From the NCBI GenBank assembly GCA_017302255.1, contig JAFLDV010000010.1:1-64000 (forward strand): a stretch of DNA of 64,000 nucleotides, given 5' to 3'. Below, piece by piece: positions 53,037 through 60,780 of this stretch (the stretch's first letter is position 1; the number at the start of each line of letters is the position of its first letter). The notes under the pieces were generated by a model that made no database searches, was not told the DNA's origin, and saw only the letters and a list, made by a program, of their open reading frames with translations. The position numbers and the translations under genes were made by a program. This DNA is from Gammaproteobacteria bacterium. GTDB taxonomy: Bacteria; Pseudomonadota; Gammaproteobacteria; Enterobacterales; Alteromonadaceae.

Positions 53037-54851
53037 TTAAAAGCGCTGCTCAACTTTCATCTGAATTTCCCAAGAATTGATCTCGCGACCAGGCCCTACT
53101 GGTTTTGAAAGATCGATGTGAACTACGCTATTGTTGGCGCTGCGAGAGGAGTAAAAGCGAGCACCGACACCGACACTACCGAGCCAACTTTGTGCTTCAT
53201 TTGGCATTAGCAAGTCTTGATGCGCAGGCATCAACTGATTTGCCATAAATGGTGCATTGGCTTGTGGATCGGCAAGATCGCCACCTGTTGCTTTACCCGC
53301 ATCGACAAAAGCGACCAGACCCATGTCCAAAATTTGGTAGAGGGTGATTTTGGGGTACCAGCGCAATTCTGCTGTGGCTAGTGTCCGCTCAAGTCCGTGT
53401 TGGTATTGCACTGGGTATCCGCGAAGCCCGGTATCGCCGCCTAAACTTAGCGGGTTATCAAGCACAAGCCGGTTTCTACGATCGTAATTCAAACGTGAAT
53501 AAAAGCGGAAACGGTCGCTCAAGCGCAAAAAGTCCTCAACACTGACGTTGTATTGCACTTGATCACCACTGGCGATGCCAAAAGCGCCGGCAATACTGGC
53601 CGATGCGAGCAGCATATGTTCGCTGTCACCAAAGCCTTTATTTACTTGATAGTACCAATGCGACCCTAAATTTTGGCTTTGCGCTAAATCGCTGGCCTGT
53701 GCGCCGATCCTGAACTCATGGTGCCAGCCAAAGTTTATATCTTCAGTGTGATTAATTAGGTAAATATCGCTGAGTTTGCGGTAGTCGTGTTCAAAAAACT
53801 CAAAACCTACCCACGGATAATTCACGCTGCGATCTTGGGGTAGGGCTAAGGCTGGTTGCAGCGGATCTGCAGTGAACAGCCACTCGTGCACACTAACACC
53901 ACCAAGTAAACGCCAACTCTGATTATCTTGATGGTCTAATAAAATACCACCGGCGACCTCAACATTTTTTTCATGGGTAAAAAATTGATTTTCTAGCTCA
54001 CCGTTATGATAAATCTGATCAAGCCGCTGGTCGTCGAGCCACGTTAAATGCAGCATATACTCGGTGTCGTTTTGGTAAAACGGTTTATCAAATTCGACAA
54101 AAGAACGGTTGCCATCATTATTGTCGGTCCATTCTAAGCGAGCATAACTGTGACGAAGCGCATCAATATCAAGCAGAGATAATGGCGTTAACACCTTAAA
54201 TTCGTAGCCTTCTCTTAAGTAATCAGATTGATACTTAGTAGAGAAACGCACGCCATAACCCAGAAAGTTTTCTTCTTTAAAGCCTAAGGAATATTTGTTA
54301 TTGCCACCACTTCGGCCAAATCCAACTGTGGGTAGTAAACTCCAATTATCCCAGGTCTCAACTTTGATATTTTGCGTGCCGTCGGCGTTACATTGGGGGT
54401 CAACATTGATCCGAGCTTCTCGAAGATATGATTTTGCCCGCAATAAACGTTCGGCATCGGCTAAATCCGCTGCGCTGACTTCTTGGCCCTCTTTGAGTAC
54501 TAACTCTTTTAGAATCACATCAGATCTTGTGGTTATATGCAGCCAATTAGCAAAACCGTGTAGCCATATTGCATCTTCGGCTTTTTCATCAAAAATTGTT
54601 TCAGGAGCCGCAGTAATTTTACCGAGACGCACACTCGCCGGATGATCTGAAGCTGCAGGGGTAGTCTTTTTGCGTTCAAGCATTAATCGGCAAAGATCGT
54701 CAAAATTCACTTCCGACGCAGTTTCAGCTTGTGATGTTTCAGTGTTCTCAGTTGCAGCAAGACTAGTAAAGCTTGGCAGAGCACAGCAAATAGCCAACGC
54801 CAATGCTTGTCGTTGAAACCGACCGATAGTTTTGCGGTGACATGCTTTCAT
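53037..54851 (-). CDS. Omp85/D15-family outer-membrane protein
   Basis: 604 residues with AAGGAG six bases before the ATG. The signal peptide ends near residue 33. One POTRA-like domain is visible at about 105-165 ([23 protein letters not shown] split by [15 protein letters not shown]). The barrel covers about 175-604, with [16 protein letters not shown] near its start, the surface-antigen motif [12 protein letters not shown] near residue 465, and the terminal Phe (KVEQRF) needed for BAM recognition. It is shorter than BamA (five POTRA) and TamA (three). Function is uncertain: transport or assembly of a specific outer-membrane cargo. Confidence 0.85.
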   Translation of the reverse strand: MKACHRKTIGRFQRQALALAICCALPSFTSLAATENTETSQAETASEVNFDDLCRLMLERKKTTPAASDHPASVRLGKITAAPETIFDEKAEDAIWLHGFANWLHITTRSDVILKELVLKEGQEVSAADLADAERLLRAKSYLREARINVDPQCNADGTQNIKVETWDNWSLLPTVGFGRSGGNNKYSLGFKEENFLGYGVRFSTKYQSDYLREGYEFKVLTPLSLLDIDALRHSYARLEWTDNNDGNRSFVEFDKPFYQNDTEYMLHLTWLDDQRLDQIYHNGELENQFFTHEKNVEVAGGILLDHQDNQSWRLLGGVSVHEWLFTADPLQPALALPQDRSVNYPWVGFEFFEHDYRKLSDIYLINHTEDINFGWHHEFRIGAQASDLAQSQNLGSHWYYQVNKGFGDSEHMLLASASIAGAFGIASGDQVQYNVSVEDFLRLSDRFRFYSRLNYDRRNRLVLDNPLSLGGDTGLRGYPVQYQHGLERTLATAELRWYPKITLYQILDMGLVAFVDAGKATGGDLADPQANAPFMANQLMPAHQDLLMPNEAQSWLGSVGVGARFYSSRSANNSVVHIDLSKPVGPGREINSWEIQMKVEQRF

Positions 54852-54997
54852 GCAAACTCCTTAACGAACATCGCGAGTGACTGCTGCATCAATTTAGTCA
54901 ATTCCCAAAAGATCCGGCTTCCCTGCGCACACTGCTTTGGTTTCAGTTCCTTGCGCTTTAAAGCTAGTAATCTTTTGCGAACAGCACGTTCATATCA

Positions 54998-56677
54998 TCA
55001 GATAGCTCGGCGGCGGCATTGCTGTAAAAAATCTAGACTTGGTTGGTAGACCTTACTCTCAACAGCAAAAGATCCCAGTAGGCTGTGGAACAGATAGTCA
55101 TGGCTTAACTGGGTATCGCGAGCGTCACGGATACAATCTCGAGATAAGCCTTGTTTTTGTTCAAACTCTTCAGACATCCACCAAATCATCGGCACGTGTT
55201 TCTGTGCTTGTGGTGCAATCCAATAGGGTAGGCCATGCAGGTAAGTGCCGTTTTCACCTAAAGATTCACCATGATCTGAAATATAGAGCATAGCTGCTTG
55301 ATAATCATGCTGTTGTTGTAAAGATCGGATCACATTGGCTAACAATTCGTCAGTGGCAATCAAGCTGTTATCGTAGGCGTTTCGCAACGACTGAGTGTCG
55401 CAGAACTGAATTTGTTTATCGGTGCATTCCGGCAGAAAGTGTTTTTGCTGTTCAGTGCTGCGACGAAAATACTCTGGGCCATGACTCCCCAATTGGTGCA
55501 GGACAATAATTTTGTCTTGGGTCAGTGGTTCAGCTAACTCGCGGGCTAGAGCCTCGAGCAGAATTGCGTCTTGACACTGTCCCTGCTCGCACAGCGGGTT
55601 AGTTTTATCTTCAAATAACATCAACGATGGCACACGATCACAAACTCGTTTGCAGCCGGAGTTATTATCGAGCCATTTCACTGTCACGCCTGTACGCTGC
55701 AGCACATCAAGCACGTTCTCACTATTTTTAGCGAGGTCACCATCAAAGTGCGCTTGGTCAAGCTCGGAAAACATACATGGAACCGAATGTGCAGTTGCGG
55801 TGCCGCAGGAACTGACTTGCCGGAAACTCACTACTGGCAACTGACTAAGTAGTGGATTTGTTGCGCGGCCATAACCATTTAATTGAAAGTGGTCAGCCCG
55901 CGCAGTTTCACCAAGTACTAACACCATGAGTCGAGGCTTACCGGTGCGCGCAGTGACAGGAACTATCGCGTCTTCACCAATTTTATTCAGCTGAGTCGGG
56001 AATTGGGCTTTAAGCCAGTGCTGACTAACCGATATAGATGCGGAAATTGGCGCAAGCGGCAGCGCCATATGCTTAATGTCTCTAAAGTTACGGAAGAATG
56101 GGATCAATTCAGCGCGACCCGATGCTAGGACGCTGCCAGCTGCAAGTAACCAGATTAAAGCGCTTAATAGGGCATGCAGCAGTTTTTGTTTGGTAGTTTG
56201 AGCGCGGATCGGTAGCCACAAGCATAGTAAAACAGGTACAAGCATTAGACCACAAACATGAGCCAGCATCGCGAGCGACAATAAACCAGAGGCCTCCGCG
56301 ACGTCTGTTTCCAGTGCATTTTGCAGCATGGACTTATCCATCAACACGCCAAAACTTTGCATGAAATAGCAACTTATCGCACCGATAAAGGCTAAGACTA
56401 AGAACCCAGATTTTTGAGCGCCAAACAGACTAACTAACCACATCAGTAGAAAGTTAATCAGCGGTAGTAGCAAAAATAAGCTTAATTGCAGTCCGTGTTG
56501 CCCTGGCACGCGAACCAATACTTGTGCGATAAAGTGTTGGTTTAATAACAGGCTCAGCACTAACGCAGCAATGACATTAAACCACTGTGCGTGCACAGGC
56601 GCCGGAGTCGGCAACAGCAGATGCAAACGTTGCCAGGTGGTTACGACTGGTGCTGGAAAAATGCTGAGTTTATTCAT
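54998..56677 (-). CDS. eptA: EptA-type phosphoethanolamine--lipid A transferase
   Basis: 559 residues. Five N-terminal transmembrane helices (about 30-200) precede a periplasmic alkaline-phosphatase-like domain. The nucleophile Thr sits in SSCGTATAHSVPCMFS near residue 292. Metal ligands are Glu in VLGETARADHF near 253, YISDHGESLGENGTYLHG (Asp, His, Glu) near 465, and His nearby. Cys pairs match the disulfides of this family. It adds phosphoethanolamine to lipid A, lowering negative charge and giving resistance to cationic peptides such as polymyxin; MCR enzymes belong to the same family. Its ATG overlaps the stop of the PAP2 gene (ATGA), so the two are coupled. Confidence 0.93.
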   Translation of the reverse strand: MNKLSIFPAPVVTTWQRLHLLLPTPAPVHAQWFNVIAALVLSLLLNQHFIAQVLVRVPGQHGLQLSLFLLLPLINFLLMWLVSLFGAQKSGFLVLAFIGAISCYFMQSFGVLMDKSMLQNALETDVAEASGLLSLAMLAHVCGLMLVPVLLCLWLPIRAQTTKQKLLHALLSALIWLLAAGSVLASGRAELIPFFRNFRDIKHMALPLAPISASISVSQHWLKAQFPTQLNKIGEDAIVPVTARTGKPRLMVLVLGETARADHFQLNGYGRATNPLLSQLPVVSFRQVSSCGTATAHSVPCMFSELDQAHFDGDLAKNSENVLDVLQRTGVTVKWLDNNSGCKRVCDRVPSLMLFEDKTNPLCEQGQCQDAILLEALARELAEPLTQDKIIVLHQLGSHGPEYFRRSTEQQKHFLPECTDKQIQFCDTQSLRNAYDNSLIATDELLANVIRSLQQQHDYQAAMLYISDHGESLGENGTYLHGLPYWIAPQAQKHVPMIWWMSEEFEQKQGLSRDCIRDARDTQLSHDYLFHSLLGSFAVESKVYQPSLDFLQQCRRRAI

Positions 56678-57408
56678 AACAGTGGGCTCCGCTGTTCGTT
56701 TTCAACCTGCGAGGCAGGTTTAATCCAAAGTGTTTTAATGCGAGTGGCAAATGCCTGCAGGCTAAACACAGTGCCTGCAATCAGCCAACACAACATTGCT
56801 GTTGCGAGGTCGTGTGAGAAAAAATGGGCTCCACGCAGTTGTTGGGCGAAACCAAGGGTAAATCCCACGGACAATGCGGCAATTAATGCAAGTTTTGCCA
56901 CAGTCGGTTTCACCCGTAAGTAGTAGAAATAGATGGCTATCCACGCAAAACCTATGCTGGCGTGACCTGCTGGAAAACATTGGGTATTTGGCATGCCATC
57001 AGGGCGTGGCATAAATAAGCCGATGTAAGGAAAGCTGCCACCAAAAGCTTGTAGGTCCCAAGGACACTCGGTTGGCACCAATCTTTTCATCAGCGCAATA
57101 CAAGCAAAACTCAGCACTAAACTTAACAACAGAAGACCAAGTGCTTGAACTGAAACAGTTTGTTGTTTGCGATATACGCGTTGCCAGAAGTAATAAGCAA
57201 TTAATATCAGCATCAAAAGCTGATTAAGACTGCGCACGCCTTGATGGAAAACTTGTTCGGTCAACCAATGATGCTGTAATCGCCATTCTCCCCCTTGCCA
57301 GTTGTACAAAAGGTTCGCCAAAACAAAATCCATTCCCGCTAGATTAAAGAGTGCAAATAGACTCAAACCAGCGAACAGGACGATGAGGCGGTAACGAAAC
57401 TTAGGCAT
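56674..57408 (-). CDS. PAP2-family phosphatase
   Basis: 244 residues from the ATG at 57408, with GGAG eight bases upstream. It has about six transmembrane helices. The phosphatase signature is complete for the lipid type: KRLVPTECPWDL, FPAGHASIGFAW (PSGH-like) near residue 160, and QQLRGAHFFSHDLATA near 200. PAP2 enzymes of this branch remove phosphates from lipid A (LpxE) or undecaprenyl pyrophosphate. It is first in an operon with eptA, an order also seen for mcr genes with their pap2 neighbours. Confidence 0.92.
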   Translation of the reverse strand: MPKFRYRLIVLFAGLSLFALFNLAGMDFVLANLLYNWQGGEWRLQHHWLTEQVFHQGVRSLNQLLMLILIAYYFWQRVYRKQQTVSVQALGLLLLSLVLSFACIALMKRLVPTECPWDLQAFGGSFPYIGLFMPRPDGMPNTQCFPAGHASIGFAWIAIYFYYLRVKPTVAKLALIAALSVGFTLGFAQQLRGAHFFSHDLATAMLCWLIAGTVFSLQAFATRIKTLWIKPASQVENEQRSPLL

Positions 57409-57572
57409 GCACAGCACTCCAATTAGAATGGTGTTAGCTTAGGTAGAGAGTCTTAAGGAAGACTTAAGTCGGTAAAATTAAATGAAATGGGTAGGGTTCG
57501 GTCGGAGGCTAGACTAAAAATTTCGGATAAATTCGCATGGCTAAACAAGGGGTTGCCTAATATGTGTCGAAT

Positions 57573-57604
57573 AAAAAAGCCCAGCGCTAAGGCTGGGCTT
57601 TTGA
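57573..57604 (-). terminator. terminator of the GH3 gene
   Basis: On the minus strand AAAGCCCAGCC and GCTGGGCTTTTTT form a stem with a TTAGC loop and a T run, about 13 bases after the GH3 stop codon. Confidence 0.9.
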
Positions 57605-57616
57605 CTAAATTCGCGA

Positions 57617-60187
57617 TTATGGGCAGGTTTTATCTGCGCTTAGTCCTGGCACCAATTCGACTTTGCCGAGTTCAATGTGGGCTTTGCTAGCACTTTCCAA
57701 GCTGAAACTTTGGGCGATGCGCGAAAAGTCGACGCCTTGTTGTTGGAAACAACGCAAATCAATACTGATGCTTTGCCAGTTTTGTTCGGCTTTAAGTAAA
57801 GGCTTCACATCAACCACACCATGGCATGGCGCACCATTTAAATCGCCACAACGCATTCCGACATTCAGCGCACCAGTCAATGGTGCTTGCAGCTTAAGTT
57901 CAAAGCGTAACGCTGATTTTTGCTCGACCGACGAGCGTAAATCGCGCGGGAAATTGCTTAGCAGTAATAAACCCTCAGCAGCTTTCCCCGAGAACTGCAA
58001 TGATCGTGCATCTTCTTGAACTACTTTATCGACGGCTTTGTATTGCAAGTTGCCAAGTTTTTGGACGCTAGCGATCACAGGGCTAGTGTCTTTGCCACTT
58101 TGCAGTACAAATTGCCATGGTGATTTTGGTGCTCGTTCAAACAGGACTACGCTTTGCACTTGATTGGCGCTTGCACCTGAGTCTTCTGGGAATAATGGGG
58201 TGGTTTTGGTATCGAGATAGGTCAGACCATAACCATAAGCAAATAACGGAGTTTGTTTATCGCCACGATTTACAGCAGTTTGGCTTGGACTATTTGGCCA
58301 AGAGAATGACAATTTACCATTAAAGTCGTATTGCGTACCGCCTTTGGCTTTTTGCAATATGACATCTGCTACGGCGTCACCTTCTGAACCAGGTAACCAT
58401 AAGGCGACAAAAGCATCCGATTGATTTAATTCAGGATTTACCCACATTGGTCGACCTGATACAAACAAAGTCACTACTTTGATGCCTTGCGCCTTTAATT
58501 GCTTCAGCAATGCAAGATCAGTCTTATTACCGCGTTGGAACTCTAAATTATCAATATCACCGTTACCTTCAGCATAAGGTTGCTCACCAAAAACCACGAT
58601 GGCGACATCAGGTTTTTGGGTGAATTTGCCGTCGGCGCTGAGTTCAATAGTTCCACCAGCTTGCTGCACTTGTTTTGCAAAACCTTGGTAAATCGAGGTA
58701 CCTCCAGGAAAATCGCTGTTGGTATTGCCGGTACCTTGCCAGCTGATGGTCCAGCCACCTGATTGCAAGCCGATATCATCAGCATGAGAGCCGGCGACTA
58801 AAATGCGTTGTTTTGGCGCTAACGGCAGTAAACCATCATTGTTTTTTAACAGCACCATGGATTTACGCACAGCATCTTTTGCGATGGCTCTATGAGCTTT
58901 TGAACCCAATAATTCAGTCTTAGCTGATAACGCACGTTGTGCAGGACCTTTCCGATCGAACAAGCCTGCCCGTAATTTCACCCGCAATATCCGGCGCACA
59001 GCGTCGTCGATGCGGCTTTGCGCGATCACGCCAGAGCGGGCTTGCGCCACAAGATTTTCATATAAAGGTTTCCAAGCACTGGTTGGCACCATATACATGT
59101 CAAGACCAGCGTTTGCCGCCTGCGGGCAGTTGTCGTTGGTGCAACCTGGAATTTGACCATGCCCATTCCAATCGCCCACAACAAAACCGTCAAAGCCCAT
59201 GCGGGTTTTTAACACATCGGTTAATAAGTACTTATTACCGTGATTTTTTTCACCATGCCAGCTATTAAATGAAGCCATGACCGTTTGGGCGCCAGCACCT
59301 AAACCACCGACATAGCCTTGTGCATGCAGATCAATCAGTTGTTGCTCGGAAGCTATGTTATTTCCTTGGTCGACGCCTTTTTCCGTACCACCGTCTCCGA
59401 GAAAGTGTTTCACGGTGCTAATCACGTGTTGGTCGGTTAAAAATTGCTGTGTTGGGTCGCCTTGCAGACCTTTGACGATCGCGGCGGCGTAACTACGCAC
59501 AATTTCCGGATCTTCTGAATAACCTTCATAAGCTCGGCCCCAGCGATCGTCACGCACCACCGCAACTGTTGGCGCGAAAATCCAGTCAATCCCGGTAACC
59601 CGCACTTCTGCTGCAGTTGCTTTAGCAATTTGTTCAATCAACTTACTATCATGCGCGGCACCTAAGCCAATGTTATGCGGGAATATGGTAGCGCCGATGA
59701 CGTTATTATGGCCATGCACGGCATCTGTGCCCCACATCGTTGGAATGTTAGAGCCATCTACGCTGGCATCAACAGATGCTTGGTATAAATCATCGGCTAG
59801 CTTTATCCAATCAGCCGCTGTCGCATGTTTGTTATTGTTAGGAAATGCGCCGCCACCATTTAAGTAGGAGCCAAAACCATACTTGCGCATGTCTTCAACG
59901 GTAATGTCACGAATTTCCGGCTGGATCATTTGGGCGATTTTTTGCTCCAGCGTCATTTTGCTCAGGATCTCGTTGAGGCGTTGCTCTAAAGCTGCATTGG
60001 CGGGCAGGGCCTTGGCTAATGCTGGCCAGCGCTCTAATTGCCGGTCATTCTGAGCTGGCGATGCAACTTGCGCTGCGTTTACTAGCGGCGCTGCGCTGGC
60101 TGCAGACAGTCCACAAGCAACTGCGATTGCTAGTGTTGTCGGTAGACTTAACCGCGAATAAATTGCCGTGGTTGCACGCTTTAACAT
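57617..60187 (-). CDS. exported glycoside hydrolase family 3 enzyme (beta-glucosidase/exo-glucanase)
   Basis: 856 residues with AAGGGGA before the ATG and a signal peptide ending near residue 32. The N-terminal TIM barrel (about 65-415) carries the nucleophile Asp near residue 338 in VVGDWNGHGQIPG, and substrate-binding DRWGRAYEGYSEDPEIV and KHFLGDGGTEKGVDQGN. The C-terminal alpha/beta sandwich (about 430-660) holds the acid/base region, with MVLLKNNDGLLPL at its start. The last 160 residues form an extra beta-sandwich with CBM11-like character (QSISIDLRCF). This layout is shared by exo-1,3/1,4-beta-glucosidases such as those of Pseudoalteromonas. It lies opposite a TonB receptor, with LacI-type operators between. 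Confidence 0.92.
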   Translation of the reverse strand: MLKRATTAIYSRLSLPTTLAIAVACGLSAASAAPLVNAAQVASPAQNDRQLERWPALAKALPANAALEQRLNEILSKMTLEQKIAQMIQPEIRDITVEDMRKYGFGSYLNGGGAFPNNNKHATAADWIKLADDLYQASVDASVDGSNIPTMWGTDAVHGHNNVIGATIFPHNIGLGAAHDSKLIEQIAKATAAEVRVTGIDWIFAPTVAVVRDDRWGRAYEGYSEDPEIVRSYAAAIVKGLQGDPTQQFLTDQHVISTVKHFLGDGGTEKGVDQGNNIASEQQLIDLHAQGYVGGLGAGAQTVMASFNSWHGEKNHGNKYLLTDVLKTRMGFDGFVVGDWNGHGQIPGCTNDNCPQAANAGLDMYMVPTSAWKPLYENLVAQARSGVIAQSRIDDAVRRILRVKLRAGLFDRKGPAQRALSAKTELLGSKAHRAIAKDAVRKSMVLLKNNDGLLPLAPKQRILVAGSHADDIGLQSGGWTISWQGTGNTNSDFPGGTSIYQGFAKQVQQAGGTIELSADGKFTQKPDVAIVVFGEQPYAEGNGDIDNLEFQRGNKTDLALLKQLKAQGIKVVTLFVSGRPMWVNPELNQSDAFVALWLPGSEGDAVADVILQKAKGGTQYDFNGKLSFSWPNSPSQTAVNRGDKQTPLFAYGYGLTYLDTKTTPLFPEDSGASANQVQSVVLFERAPKSPWQFVLQSGKDTSPVIASVQKLGNLQYKAVDKVVQEDARSLQFSGKAAEGLLLLSNFPRDLRSSVEQKSALRFELKLQAPLTGALNVGMRCGDLNGAPCHGVVDVKPLLKAEQNWQSISIDLRCFQQQGVDFSRIAQSFSLESASKAHIELGKVELVPGLSADKTCP

Positions 60188-60252
60188 TACGGATCCCCTT
60201 TGACTCTTATGATAAGGATAAAACGCCTAAATAGTAGCTGTTTATTGCAACT

Positions 60253-60266
60253 TGGAAGCGCTTACA
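60253..60266. promoter_or_regulatory. LacI-type operator 1
   Basis: TGGAAGCGCTTACA, one change from the palindrome TGTAAGCGCTTACA. It is 66 bases from the GH3 start codon, so it likely controls that gene. The central AAGCGCTT is the classic LacI/GalR-family core. Confidence 0.7.
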
Positions 60267-60560
60267 TTGATTGCTACATAATTAGCTGGTTTGTCGCAAG
60301 TTGCAAGTGCTTTTTGCACTAGGATAGGGAGTAAATCGCAGAATTGCACCAAGCTGGCGCTAAAGCAAATTGGCAGAGTCAAGTATAGATCTGGTCGGAT
60401 GACAATGAAAAATGTAAAAGATTTTCATCTGAATTTGATTGAATAATATAGATGTAAAGATATGAAAAACATCAAGTTTAACTTACTCTCAATGCATTAA
60501 GCCAAAGTCTTTTGTTGAGTTGATTTGCTCAATTGTTTAATTAGGCTGATGCAGCAAAAA

Positions 60561-60574
60561 TGTAAGCGCTTGCA
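60561..60574. promoter_or_regulatory. LacI-type operator 2
   Basis: TGTAAGCGCTTGCA, one change from a perfect palindrome. It lies 62 bases upstream of the third copy. Confidence 0.72.
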
Positions 60575-60635
60575 CTAAAATGGCTCCCTGCGCTTCTTAA
60601 CATATTGACGGCGATGAAAAAATCGCCTATGTTGA

Positions 60636-60649
60636 TGTAAGCGCTTACA
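60636..60649. promoter_or_regulatory. LacI-type operator 3
   Basis: TGTAAGCGCTTACA, a perfect 14-base palindrome, 131 bases before the receptor start codon. Together with operator 2 it could allow cooperative or looped binding. The regulator gene is not in the window. Confidence 0.8.
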
Positions 60650-60780
60650 AAGTGGTGATTTGACGACCGTCAAGAAATACAACTACTGGGATGGCGCCGC
60701 GAGAGTGAATTGCGATAACAAACAGCAAAGATATTTGCGAATAACAAGTTCATGCCAAAATCAGTCGACAGGGAATTGAA

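Larger units (their letters stand above)
60188..60780. other. regulatory region between the GH3 and TonB-receptor genes
   Basis: No gene is seen in 593 bases. It must hold divergent promoters. The middle (60390-60540) is AT-rich. Three copies of a LacI-type palindrome, listed separately, lie 62-79 bases from the GH3 start and 131-220 bases from the receptor start. Confidence 0.7.
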
